Shown piece after piece: positions 44,646 through 55,199 of a DNA stretch of 58,358 nucleotides (positions are counted from its first letter, which is position 1; every line of letters starts with the position of its first letter). The stretch comes from Hypholoma sublateritium FD-334 SS-4. Lineage: Eukaryota; Basidiomycota; Agaricomycetes; Agaricales; Strophariaceae. Below the pieces are notes generated by a model that was not told the origin of the DNA, did not search any database, and worked only from the letters and a program-made list of their open reading frames with translations. A program made the translations under genes and the position numbers. The stretch spans positions 2,732 through 61,089 of the forward strand of contig KN817686.1 of NCBI GenBank assembly GCA_000827495.1, read 5' to 3'.

Positions 44646-45279
44646 GCCCTGCGAGTTAATTCGGTTCAGGACGCTTGTACACGCCTTGCCTCAGCGTTAG
44701 GTCGAAAATGGGGCGGTTTGGTTGAATAGTGAGTGTTTATATGAAATATGTGGTGGCACTAAATCGCGTGGCATGATGTCAAGCGCATTGGTACAATGTA
44801 ATATATCCTTTGCAACCGGGATGTGGCCTGGATCAAACGCTGCTGAATTTATGCCCCAGTCGCCAATTTCCACCGCCGAAGCCTGCGCGAATGTCTCTCA
44901 TCGGCGCGCCGCGAGCGCGAGCTGAAGACACCAGGCGCACGTAGTCGACACGCTTGAAATGTGGCACGCCACAAGCGGGAAGACACGTGCTTAAAACTGT
45001 GAAGTTCCGCAGAAGCGCGATTGCTCTTTCAGGCGTGTGGGATGGCCGGGGAAGCGTCACTCCAGGAAATAGAGCGTATAGTCTCGTCGGGCTTGATACA
45101 TATGTAAGTAGCTGGCACAGCGGTTCGCACTGCATCGTGAGCGTGCGTCGGCGTGCCGGCGCTCGGCCCGGTCCAGGGTCGCTGCGTAGCTAGGAAGCGC
45201 CACTGTCAAGTCTTCGCTTTCACAACCCGACCTTTGTGATCCGCAATCCACGGATGCCTGAGCCACTGAAGCGTTTTGT
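44646..45279. other. Beta2 upstream region and intergenic DNA
   Basis: A TATAAA on the minus strand at 44736-44741, 91 bp before beta2, is preceded by GTGCCACCAC. From 44.8 to 45.28 kb nothing recognisable is seen. Confidence 0.4.
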
Positions 45280-45372
45280 GCGAGTTGTGGCCAATATCTG
45301 TGGTGAATGGGTAGGCCACGTTTAAATTTTACAGATGACGCTTGGTGGCACATCCCGCAGTATTATAAGAGG
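45280..45372 (+). promoter_or_regulatory. Alpha-family promoter of gene E
   Basis: GTGGCCAATATC near 45285, GTAGGCCACG near 45310, TTGGTGGCA (GTGGCA at 45345-45350), TATAAGA at 45364-45370, then GGCGCG. The offset is 19 bp. The ATG is 65 bp after the TATA box. Confidence 0.6.
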
Positions 45373-45428
45373 CGCGACGTGTGTACGCACATCTCCACTA
45401 TTCATTGTTCCCTAACACAAACGTCGAA

Positions 45429-46100
45429 ATGCCGCCCTATCAGCCACGAATTTCCACCCGAGAAACAGAGAGCACCAGCCAGCCTCATGCTACGGATGCT
45501 GAATCTCCATCGGAATTGTGGATATTCCCGCCTGACAACAACCCGGACGCTCCTCCGCCGGACGCGCATCCAGATTTTGAGCACCCAGCACAACCAATAG
45601 ACACCCTGGCAAACTACTCGTACTCTCCCCTGTCTCCACCGCAAATTCTGATCTTCTTTCGCGGAATGGAGATGGTCTACAAGTACCAACGGAACCCTCC
45701 ACCCATGCCACCCGCCGTCGCCCAGCGCATCGAATTATCTATCACAGCCCACCTGCGCCGCGCGGGTGTGCTTCTCGGCCCGCAGCTCGGCTTCCAATTC
45801 ATAGAGGAGGGCACGCCCATCGATCTTCGCTTTATCGACTTCCCGCTCGACATCAACCTCAACACCACGCGGACGAATTTCGGGCTTATGTTACAGTATC
45901 TGGCGCCGCCGACGTCGTTACAGGTGGGTGTCGGTCATCGGATGCACACCGTGTCTCAGTGGGACATCGTATGCCGGCGCTGCGGGGAGACGATTACGCA
46001 CTACTGTAGGGACAAATACTGGAATTCGCGGTACATACAGCATCGCGCGGAGCGGAGATGCAGAATTTGGGAGGCGCCTGCGGTTCAGGGGGCGTCCTAA
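45429..46100 (+). CDS. Alpha-family protein E (C-terminal C2HC zinc-finger-like module)
   Basis: A single-exon gene for 223 aa, subtype II. The start ATG is in the shared context TCGAAATGCC. The first 75 residues are Pro/Ser/Asp-rich. The core is PQILIFFRGMEMVYKY, EEGTPIDLRFIDF and TNFGLMLQYLAPP. The module is QWDIVCRRC...YWNSRYIQHRAERRC with C182, C185, H205 and C211 (C-x2-C-x19-H-x5-C). An insertion (LQVGVGHRMHTV) before the module sets it apart from D and G. Intact; function unknown. Confidence 0.75.
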   Translation: MPPYQPRISTRETESTSQPHATDAESPSELWIFPPDNNPDAPPPDAHPDFEHPAQPIDTLANYSYSPLSPPQILIFFRGMEMVYKYQRNPPPMPPAVAQRIELSITAHLRRAGVLLGPQLGFQFIEEGTPIDLRFIDFPLDINLNTTRTNFGLMLQYLAPPTSLQVGVGHRMHTVSQWDIVCRRCGETITHYCRDKYWNSRYIQHRAERRCRIWEAPAVQGAS

Positions 46101-47480
46101 GAGGAGAGTACAGGTCACGGACAGAATAATGCTGTTAGACTCATATACTTAATAAACGGAATGAACCCGTTATAATTCATAATTCTATAAGTAGCTCGGT
46201 TTGCATAGACAGCGGCAGGTCATGTTTTAGATGTGTTTATTTGTATATTTCTGTTGGACAACTGAGTTATGCACTGGTCGGAAGTGGAGAATCGGAAGAT
46301 GGAAACGGGCAATCATGCGCGCGTCGCGCGACGCGTTCCGTGCCTGATGGTCACGTGGATGAACTACTTGTGTTTGTTATTTTTTCAGAGACTCAGTCTC
46401 TGCCACCGTGCTTCTTTCAACCTGAACCAGACCGTGAAAGGACTTTGTCCTTGCCCAGCTTCCACCGCAACTGCCTCTCGAGCAGCAAACCGCCTTCCAG
46501 AATACCAGGCAGATGGTTTAAACGTGTCCACATTAGCGTAAACTATGCTCCCGCCATCGGGGTGGGCGTCATCCTGCAATGAATCGTGGCCTCCCTTTGA
46601 TGGTGCGTCGCGCTGTCCTCTCGTCTGCCTTCCAGACCTTTCCAACCAGTCGACAGGTTCTACTCACGCCGCCGGCGCTTTCCGTGCCGCGCAACACGCC
46701 GGGACGTCTACCAGCAAGGTCCCTCCTTCAAATATCCGCCATGAACCTCCTACTCCATCCGATCGCGGAACGTCTGCGTCTGCACGCACTCTGATGCACG
46801 TCGCAGACGGATCGGCAACACGCTCTGGGATTAGGTGGATGAATCTCTTAGATGGCGCGTTCTTCATCCCTTTCCCTCGCGTCCGCACTCCAGAACTTCC
46901 CAGCCAGTAGATATCAGTTACTCGCGGCACTTGCATCTATAGCTCCAGAGGATACCCCGCCGTCTCCCAGCAGTGTCGCATGGCCGAGACCCCGCGACTG
47001 ACGGGTTGCATGCGCTCCTGTGACGTAACAAAGGGCCCTGCTGCAGTTCGAAATATCCGTGTATGTTCGTCCTCAGGTGCGCTCTTCATTTGCTCGGTTC
47101 ATCCCCATCCTCCATTTCGGCCCCATCGCACCTCCCCTCCCGTACAAATTTGACCTCCGTCCGGGCGTACGCACGCGTGCTCTCCCTTGCTTCATGCATG
47201 CTGCTCCCGGCTAGGTTGAGGTTCTCGTCATGTGCGGGAGCGTGTCTGCCCTGGGATTCACCCCGTCGTTCATGTATTTTCATTTCGTTTCGCTTTTTAG
47301 CGTCCTTTAGCGTCCTGATTCCCGACCACCACTCTTTATTTCTTCGGTTTATATTCTTTTGTTCGACGCCGCAGTGTTCTTCTCTCTCTTCGCATCTCGG
47401 CCCTTTCGCAACGAAGTAACGAAATGTTTTCTTTCTTTCTTTTTTTCTTTTTCATATTTCACACCTATCACTTCACTGAC
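46101..47480. repeat. CT-skewed gene-free block
   Basis: GC-rich to CT-rich on the plus strand; open frames without motifs. Near 47.40-47.46 kb a TTTC-rich run precedes the next gene and may be its pyrimidine-rich promoter. No gene called. Confidence 0.35.
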
Positions 47481-48015
47481 ATGACGCCCAGTCGTAGGTT
47501 ATCTTACACGCCAACAACCACTTTCCCCTCTTCGTTTTACGTCAAAAAAATAATGATCGTTCTCGAGAACAAGCGAGCGCATTACGTTACGAGCCCGATG
47601 CTGCTGGACGTTATGGCGCAACTCGCAGAGGGCATTGCCGCGTACACCTTCAACCGTCGCATGACCCGCCCACAGGCTCCCATACTGGTAAGTTCGTCTT
47701 CAAACATGCATTTTTTATGTCACCAAATCGCGTGCAACATAGCCCATATTCGGCGTCGTCATGCATGGCTCTGCCCCTGTCTTCTGCCGCATGCCAGTCA
47801 CGAATTCCTTGCGTATGGCGCTCAAGAACCCCCATCCTACTCCTGGTCTCCCGCTAACAACCGTGACATACTGTGTTCCGGACATCAACGGAGGCCCCAT
47901 GGATATTTATCTGACGAGGGCGATGAGAGACGATCCGGAAGCGCGTCGCATAGTACGCGGACATTACTTTGCGTTCATGCAGTTGGTTAGGGGTGTCTCT
48001 GGTTTGACAAATTGA
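47481..48015 (+). CDS. Hypothetical two-exon protein (gamma)
   Basis: Exon 1 is 47481-47687 (69 codons) and exon 2 is 47743-48015. The 55-bp intron has a GTAAGT donor and CAACATAG acceptor, phase 0; 159 aa. The ATG at 47481 follows an in-frame but Phe-rich leader that I leave out. The first half is helical (SPMLLDVMAQLAEGIAAYTFNRR). The second has a hydrophobic core (PIFGVVMHGSAPVFCRMPVT) and ends in charged helices (DPEARRIVRGHYFAFMQLV). The pattern, an N-terminal helix and then G.AP.F..MPVT, resembles small agaricomycete orphan proteins I have seen, but I cannot name a family. Confidence 0.55.
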
Positions 48016-48353
48016 ACTCGCTCTTGATACCTTTGTACTTCGTTTATAATCAGCATTTTCTTTGGATTGGGCATCCGCAAGGGCTGTGTTAATCGCAATC
48101 TCTACCTATAATGCCTTATACCTCCATAAAGGGTCAGTCAGTTTGTGGGCCGTGATACTGGATGTACCTGCATGCGCACGCGCAGAGGATAGCCCCCCAA
48201 CATTATATAGCGCTGACAATTTTGGTGCAGGTGTTTATAGGTCAAACAGTTGTACTCGCCATCCATACTTCCGCACTGCATTCAGAACTGGCAATTTTAT
48301 CTGAATTGTATATCGACATCACAACTAGTATGTAGCAGTAGCACGTACAATCT
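48016..48353. other. Intergenic
   Basis: Between convergent genes gamma and delta. Nothing seen. Confidence 0.4.
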
Positions 48354-49131
48354 TCATTCCTTGATTATGAACCTTTTAAACGCCTCCATAGCACCCAAAA
48401 ATTCAGTGAGCTCCTCGTTCCTGTAATACCTATCACTGGAGGTGTATATGTCGATGGGCGAATAGAGTTCTATAAGGGTTGTGTCGGTTGGTCGGACGTT
48501 GTTGCCGATGAGCACATCTGCCCCGTCGGGGATGGTAACTTTCGCCAGGATGGCGATCTTGTCGACGAGAACGATCGCCGGGAAAACCTAGAATGTCCCA
48601 TCAGCACTGAAGAATTGGCGACTACGTTGTGCGTACGGGGTAATCGTGGCGCCTTTCGTGGTATTGTGTGGACAGAGAGAGCGCTCCCGCCAATACTTTC
48701 GATACGCCATCTAACACAGAGTCCGTTACAACAACGAAAAGCACCGTTTTATATCCACACTGGAGCATGAGGTTGTATTTGATGTAGGAGGATGTGCCTT
48801 GATAACCGTACTTGCATACTACGTTCCTGAACGTGTGTCTTGGTGTTGCGATGTAACCTGTAAACCATAGAATCGCGAAGGCGTAGTCGGTTAAGGCATC
48901 TTCCTCTATCACTTGGGCATTGTGGTGCATAAAAAAGTTGATTGTTTCCACCTTCTGCTTGTCTCTTTTCTGGACGAGGTTGCGGTCGAATATGTTGAGG
49001 TCGAATTGAGGAGTGATCCGTTCCTGGCCGAAGAATTCTTCGTACGTGCTGAATTTGTACTTGACGTTGTATTTCTCTAGCTCGTCTTCCGTCCAGTCGG
49101 TGAAGATTGGGATGTATTTTGGGTAAGACAT
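48354..49131 (-). CDS. Hypothetical two-exon protein (delta)
   Basis: Exon 1 is 49131-48637 (165 codons) and exon 2 is 48587-48354. The 49-bp intron has a GTACGC donor and TTCTAG acceptor, phase 0; 242 aa. The start MSYPKYIPIF lies downstream of an AGATAAAGGGAGGCGC stretch that may be the TATA region. Acidic and aromatic N-terminus, then an alternating pattern with a hydrophobic strand (KTVLFVVVTDSVLDGVSKVLAGAL). Exon 2 holds VFPAIVLVDKIAILAKVTIP and YRNEELTEFLGAMEAFKRF. No family recognised, no signal peptide. Splice borders and phase support a real gene. Confidence 0.55.
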
Positions 49132-50257
49132 GGCGATTAGGGTAAGGGGTTTCGCAGCGCCTCCCTTTATCTATGGTCTCCGTGGGACAGGCTTACACAA
49201 TCGCTCCGCGCTGCGGCTCTTCGTACTTCCTTTCCAGGTTGGTATTCGCAAGAAGCGTCGCGATTGCCCGCCTATCTGCGGTGAAAAGGCCTTCTTTTCC
49301 ATTTTTCAACCGGATAAACTCTTTTTGTATGGTGGCTAGCGAATAGAACACGCCTTGACTCAGCAGCACGGGGGGAACCGCCGCGTCCGTATTTTATGGG
49401 TACTTACGCTGATTATGATTTATTAAAGTGCGCTATCGTAGACACACTGACTAACACTAACCCTGCGCAGTGCTGTTCAAGGTTAGGGTTAGTTCAGAGT
49501 TATGTATCAAAATATAAAGAGGGGCTACATAACAATGAAGAAAGAATTAAATCGTCGGAGAAAATGAAATCGAGGACATCTTTTCCTTGTCCGCGCCCGC
49601 AAACGTGAAAATCACGGGCCCTCCCTTGCTGCGTTTTCCACCAACGCCCCATCCTATGTATCTTCACCCCTCCCCGCGCTTCCCTAAACCGCGACCGACC
49701 GATGCATGATCTTGTCCACCCGCGCACGAGCGTCTGCAGTCCAGTGTACTGTCGGCGCTGCGCCGGGTTGGCGGTAACCTAAATCAGCCGGCCGCGTGGA
49801 GATCTGTTGTGCGGTTATGCGTTTTGCTTACTGACTACGGCTTGGGGGTGCCTGCTACGTCCATCTGTGCGAGCGTACGAACACACGCCGCGCTGACGGT
49901 GCGCCAAGTTCAAAGCGCCTCAACGGGTGTACCTGTATGCGTGTGTCTACCTCCCGGGTATGCGGCCGTACGGTGCCTTACATGCCCAAGGCGCTCGTTT
50001 ACATTGTTCAATTGTTGGTGGGCGCGTGTATGAATGTAGTGGTACGTCGTTTATCAGTGTTTTCGGAAAAAACTTGTTTATTTCTGTTCAATTGACTCCC
50101 GTTCTACAGGGTGTTTTACCATTCGCGCTTTCCTCTTCCTTTTGCCATGTCGCGCCGATGAATCGCACCTACCCAGTGTTGGAAGGCCTATCGCAGGCCA
50201 CATTGTGCGCTGCTATAAACAGATAACGTACAAGTACAGAGGAATACCGGTTTTGAA
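49132..50257. other. Gene-free
   Basis: About 1.1 kb of ordinary intergenic sequence. No supported frames, repeats or RNA genes. Confidence 0.4.
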
Positions 50258-51697
50258 TTACCAAGTATCAGGATCATCCACGTCTGGTATCCCATCCAGA
50301 GTAGGTATTCCCAGTGACAACCGTCCAATCTCTTCCTGCGCGTCGTCATCCATGCTCTCGATGGTGAGATCCTTCCAACCATGTCCCGCATCGTACGCTT
50401 CATTCCTTCCGTACAGTTTGCGCACCACCTCCACGGATATGGCCAGCGGGGACCAACATCTGAAGCTAATAAGATTCGGGCATAAAGGCTCGAGCTCGCT
50501 ATGGCTCGTAAATGCCTGAAGTAAGGGCGCGTGCTCGGTTAGGGACTGAGACTCGGCTATAGCAAAGATGCGGAGCGTTTCTAAGGAGGTGCAAGTGCGT
50601 AGATCTTCCTGCAACTGTTTGGGTGACGCGCATGCGAGGTACAGTTCCTTCAGGTTCTGCGAGCGCGCGAACAGCGCCGGGAGGTGGCCTGGATGGTCGT
50701 CTGGGTTCCTTGATACAAAGCGGCGGAGGGCGGGCGCGTTTATGTGCTCGAGGAGGATAGAGGGAAGTAGGTACTGGAATCCGTGATTCATTGAGAGTGT
50801 TTCGAGAAGTGGGAGCGATATCTCGCCAATGGGTAACTCAAATTCGTGTGGGACCTCGATATCGCAGTGAACGAGGCGCGTCGTGCGTTGGAGTATCTCA
50901 TATATCCACACAGTGCCGTTCTCGTTTGATATCCAATCTTCCCATAGAGATCGGGAGAACTTGAGCGTGGTAAGATTCGCCCAGACCACAATAGTATGGG
51001 CTATATTGAGGTCGCAGTCCGTAAGGATAAGGTCTGTGAGGTTTCTTGCCCGAAGAAGCGGGCTGCGATGTAGTGGGATATCGCCGGGTGTGTAGAACTC
51101 GAGCCGCAGGGATCGCAGATAGGGAAAGTTCGTATCGTTCAGAGCAGTGATCATTGACAGAGAAATATTGGTCGAATGAAAGTTGAGGGCAATGTCTCTC
51201 TAACGACGGTAGCAGGCCAGGAGGATCTCCATGATTTCAAGGGAAAACTTACGACCGCGTCGCCCGTGGCTTTCAGCGCGTTCTGTGATAGATATACTCA
51301 ATGGCAAGATACCTGACCGGAAGAGGAGCCACCGTCGAAGCTCGGCATGCTGCTGCCTCGTGTGTCGGACCAAACTCTTTGTCCACTTCTTGTGAGTGAC
51401 TGCGCCTGTCCATTCGTCTCTCTCCACGGCTCCGCGGTGTCCAAATTCCACGTGAATTGCTGTCCATAGATATGGGGTCTGTAGCGCGACGCTTCGTATG
51501 TGGCTCGAGATCCGGGTCAAAAGCATAGGTGCTGTCTTCGTGTCGAATGTGGGGTGTTTGCTTTTATCCACGCACGCGATGAGTATTTCGCCAAGTACAT
51601 CGTCTGGGAGAAGCTGAAATGGAGATGTGTTCCCGTACTCAGGTCGTTCAAATTGGTGAACTGTCGCCTCAGAATCGGTGTCGAGCGTTGTCTGCAT
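50258..51697 (-). pseudogene. F-box/LRR-like protein with one in-frame TAG
   Basis: From ATG 51695-51697 to the stop at 50258 one frame runs for about 480 codons, interrupted only by TAG at 51200-51202 (codon 166). The F-box is near residues 28-80 (FQLLPDDVLGEIL, then SHIRSVALQTPYLWTAIHV). Leucine-rich-repeat-like segments follow (NLTDLILTDCDLN, NLKELYLACASP, SLETLRIFAI). F-box proteins link substrates to SCF ubiquitin ligases. The stop sits in YRR*RDIAL where this fungal family has RW-R at the end of the linker, so TGG to TAG is likely. Either a recent pseudogene or an allele. A 5' UTR intron (51811-51752, GTGAGT...AAGCAG) is probable. Confidence 0.8.
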
Positions 51698-51751
51698 TTC
51701 TGGGCGTATAGTTACTGCCTGGATGCTTTCCAATGTAACTCCCGACTGGTC

Positions 51752-51811
51752 CTGCTTATTTTTTGGGTAAGAAGCGTTCGGAATGATACAAGAATGCAGA
51801 CAGAAACTCAC
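51752..51811 (-). other. Probable 5' UTR intron of the F-box gene
   Basis: GTGAGT at 51811-51806 and AAGCAG ending at 51752 bracket 60 bp; the following exon contains the first ATG. The upstream exon has no ATG that reads into the gene, so it would be non-coding. Confidence 0.4.
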
Positions 51812-53529
51812 TTTAATCCTCGAGTAAAGTACGATAGCAAAAATCTGGCAAATTGCTGCTTGCAGGAACGTTGCAGAAACGTGTGCGGTGCCGCCGGGTT
51901 TAAGTCACATGCAAGCTATACGTACGATTTCGTCTTTCGCGGTCTGCCACGCACCGCATGCCGAGTTTTTCATTATGTATAGGCGACTGGAGCGGTACGT
52001 ACATTCAAAGTACGTATGGAAGTGAACTGGACAGGACGCTACTAGATAATGTTGAACTTCCACTTTCCGTCATGTTCCTCAATGTCATATAACCCATTAC
52101 ATAGTGAGTAGTGTAATTAGATGAATTAATTTGACTGCCTAAAACCCAGCAGCTCGTTGCATGTCCATGGGCCATACTGAGGATAATCAACGCAGATCAG
52201 CACTCAAGCGGTCAGCGGTCAAGTTCAAGGCATGTCGGCGCCGGGACACGGCTACTCACCATGCCGGTCGTCCCGGATCACTCGGGACTGTAACAGTGCG
52301 CGGTTTGTACATTTGTTTGTTCGTCGTTGCCTTCAACCGTCCCCCTGTCCACGCCGCACATTCCTCTGCTTCCTGCACTGTAAAATCGCAATTCAGGAGG
52401 TCGCTATGCTCTTTGGTGGGTCTCCCCGTGAAATTATGCTCCAGCGCTCACGTTGAGGATACATCGTCGCTATTCATACTCTACCTAGCTCAGCGTGCGT
52501 TTGGTGCGTCTCTGCGCTCACTGTTACATATTTCCCCCTCTCCCGCCGTACATTCTTTGTTCGGGGAGTACAGTGTGCTCGAGTGTACCGGTCCTAGCAC
52601 TCAACGTTCAACGTTCAGCGTTCAACCACCATGAACGCGCATGGACGTATGTCCCGAGGTCGCCGTCTCCTCTGCCCCACTGCTACGTCATCCCTTTTTT
52701 CGTCTCATTGCAGCGCAGCGCCGCACTCTGACGCCTCACCCTCCCGTTGATGTCTGCTCGTGTATAGGTTTCGTCCGCTCTCCGCACCTTTTCCGACAAT
52801 CAAAGCCTCTATCCTGCATAAAACCTGAGCCCGTGGTGCGGTGAACCGTGCCGGACGGCCTGATTCGGGCTATGAGGTGTGGACGGGCCATGAGTGCTCC
52901 TTGCCCTCAATCGTTAGACATCCCCGATTCCCTTCTCGATCGGTGTTGCCCACTCTGCAATGGCTTTGTCTGCGTCTACGCTGCACCACCCCGGGCGCTC
53001 TCTACCATGCATCCCGACCTTGCATGCTCTGAAAACTCTATCCTCTATCTTGGATGTTCATCCTTGCTGGTTCGAACCTCGGGAACTTCATTAATATCTA
53101 CGGTGCCGTCCGCGCCGCACTCCACGCCATGTGTCGGTTCATTGATTTTTTTGCGGAACGTGTCTGGTGTGCATTCTCACAGACTTTGGCGTGCCCACTT
53201 TGTCACCCCGACAACTACGGCGTTGTGTACTAGCGTGAAGGCGGCCGTATACCTCCCAGTTATCATTGAACCTGTTACCCCGCACGCGCGCTCGCATCAC
53301 AGTATACGCCGCGTTCTGCGGTGGGTATATGGGTTCATAATAATACCTGGGCGAATCCGGTGGCCGATCCTTCCCACCGCCGTATTTCCAGCTGTTCTTC
53401 TGCAGCGCATGGTCCACCACGCTGAATGTCATTCGTCGGCGGATTTTAAGGATATGCATACTGATTCTTTTTTATGTGTATAGGAATACGATACGTGGAT
53501 TACAACAATGCACATTACGACACGATGAA
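51812..53529. repeat. CT-skewed gene-free block
   Basis: From about 52.2 kb the plus strand is CT-rich with a 211-codon open frame (52848-53483) lacking motifs. It resembles the blocks at 37.9 and 46.5 kb. No gene called. Confidence 0.35.
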
Positions 53530-54417
53530 TCACAAACGCGCCCGCCTGCTCTGCTCACTCGCGAGGCAGCAGTTCTCTTGATGGTAAATGTACCGACCAT
53601 TCCAAATCGGGTCGGACGCATAGCCAGCCACCTCCTCCGCACACACCGGGCACTCCACGACCCACTCTACGACGTGGTTTTCGCTGCACACCTCCGACGA
53701 ATACATGGTGCGGACGAACTTCCAGAATCTGTCGTGCGTCCAGCGCAGCGGGACGGCGACAGCCACGTTGCGCAGGTCCGTGTCGTATACCTCGGCGTCG
53801 GACAGCGTGCGCTGCTCCTGGAACTCTTGCGCAAGGGGGTCCCAGCGTCCTTGATTGCGGCGCTTTTCGCGCACGCTCTCCGGGCGATATTTCACAGAGG
53901 CCCACGCGCGGTGGAATTCGGCAGGCGAGGGCGGCGTGCCTGGCGTGCAGCGGTTGGTGAAGAAGGGCGGACCGGTGATCGTCAGGTAGAGCATGATGAA
54001 TTCGGACCTGTCGCGGGTTGGTAATACGTTTTCGCCGTGGACGTGTTCCGTGGGGGGGAAGCTGCGATGGGTGATGTACGGGTCATGTGCGGTCCTGTCG
54101 CGGGGTGGCAATACGTTTTCACTGTGGACATGTTCTGTGGCGGGGAAGCTGCGATGGGTGAAGTACGGGTCATGTGCGGTGGTTGGATCCGCTGGCGGCA
54201 GTGTAGTATGGCGGGCTTGGTAGCTTTGGGGAGTGTATGATTCTGGTAAGGGTGGCAGTTCCGGAATCGAAGAAAATTGGAACAGGGGGTGATCCTGCGG
54301 GATGTATGTTGCTGACGCAGTGATCCTGCGCTCTGCTATGGCACGAGCGAGGGAAGACTTGTGTGAGCTCCGACTAAGAGGGGAAGATGTTTGACTGTAA
54401 TCGTAATCACTGTTCAT
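53530..54417 (-). CDS. Alpha-family protein F, with internal 29-residue tandem repeat
   Basis: A single-exon gene for 295 aa, subtype I. The N-terminus is Ser/Tyr/Pro-rich. Near residues 80-140 a 29-residue unit (TAHDPYxTHRSFPxTEHVH then ENVLPxRDR) occurs twice in tandem, from an 87-bp duplication. The core is FIMLYLTITGPPFF, then DTDLRNVAVAVPL and DRFWKFVRTMY. The module is EWVVECPVC...IWNGRYIYHQENCC, with C256, C259, H279 and C283/C284. The last part keeps a double Cys in place of a single one, so the fourth ligand is uncertain. The ALWANP box of A to C is lost. Intact. Divergently transcribed from gene G. Confidence 0.75.
   Translation of the reverse strand: MNSDYDYSQTSSPLSRSSHKSSLARAIAERRITASATYIPQDHPLFQFSSIPELPPLPESYTPQSYQARHTTLPPADPTTAHDPYFTHRSFPATEHVHSENVLPPRDRTAHDPYITHRSFPPTEHVHGENVLPTRDRSEFIMLYLTITGPPFFTNRCTPGTPPSPAEFHRAWASVKYRPESVREKRRNQGRWDPLAQEFQEQRTLSDAEVYDTDLRNVAVAVPLRWTHDRFWKFVRTMYSSEVCSENHVVEWVVECPVCAEEVAGYASDPIWNGRYIYHQENCCLASEQSRRARL
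54000..54180 (-). repeat. 87-bp tandem duplication inside gene F
   Basis: Two in-frame copies of an 87-bp unit (29 codons), differing by a few substitutions, most of them in codons that keep similar residues. The reading frame is preserved in both. Confidence 0.8.
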
Positions 54418-55199
54418 CGTCGAGAATTGGCTACAGATCGAGGGATATTGTGTGTGTGTGAGCAGAGAGAAAGCAAAACTTGGACTTTGGTAGCGTCACG
54501 GTGAGGTGGAGGCCAACAATATTCGAAAACCTTTATATATATGCCCCCTTAATCAGTTTACTGTTAAGTGACGGCCACCGACGTCGGTGGCCTGGCCAAT
54601 TTAATAATCTCATTCTGTGGCCACAACAATTGTTTCCATATAGATACCAGGCCACAGCCTTGCAGCGTGAGCGCTGTAGATTCTATGAAGCATTCCGCGG
54701 TGTTTTTCCTGAAATCTCAAATTCATCTTCAGAAATGTAGTAGAATTGAGGCTCTAGTTGGCATCACCATGCTTAGCCAGCTGCTTTGTTCCTACAGCAC
54801 TTGACGCGTGGGGCGCATCGAAATGGGAAGATGCGCTCCGTTCTAAGGGTTTCTTAGCAGCGTAATGATGTTCTTCCAGTGCATGACACCAAGCGCTCAG
54901 GATACATATCTGTTTATTTCGACGTAGACGGAATTGAAACTGCGCATACAACGCCACAAAAATTATTGGCCACTGCAATTTCCCTGATACCCTGACGTAC
55001 AATGTGTCCGAGAAATGTACAAGGGGGCCTCTGTAGCCAGGCGCAAATTTCGCCTGTTGCTTGGGAAGGCCGCTTTGTAAAATAAAAATAGCGCTTGACG
55101 ATTGCTTGGTGGCATATATTTTCGAGGTATAAGAAGCGCGAGTCGCATACGTATACAGTATACACAACTCAGACCATATCAACCAAAGCAAATATCGAA
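54418..55199. promoter_or_regulatory. Divergent intergenic region of genes F and G
   Basis: A 782-bp head-to-head intergenic region. F side: TATATATAAAG (54531-54541). Middle: a perfect 20-bp palindrome GGCCACCGACGTCGGTGGCC (54573-54592) followed at once by TGGCCA, with another GTGGCCAC near 54615-54622 and GGCCAC near 54650. G side: GGCCACTG near 54970, GTGGCA at 55109-55114 and TATAAG at 55128-55133 (offset 19). The ATGs are at 54417 and 55200. Confidence 0.6.
54573..54592. promoter_or_regulatory. Perfect 20-bp palindrome (GGCC...GACGTC...GGCC)
   Basis: Exact inverted repeat with a GACGTC centre and GGCCAC arms, set between F and G promoters. It joins two of the GGCCAC boxes found before other alpha genes, so a dimeric protein could bind it; inference only. 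Confidence 0.65.

Noticed and set aside
52848..53483. 211-codon open frame on the plus strand
   Set aside because: Lies in CT-skewed, GC-rich repeat with several frames open at once; no motif, splice partner or family similarity.
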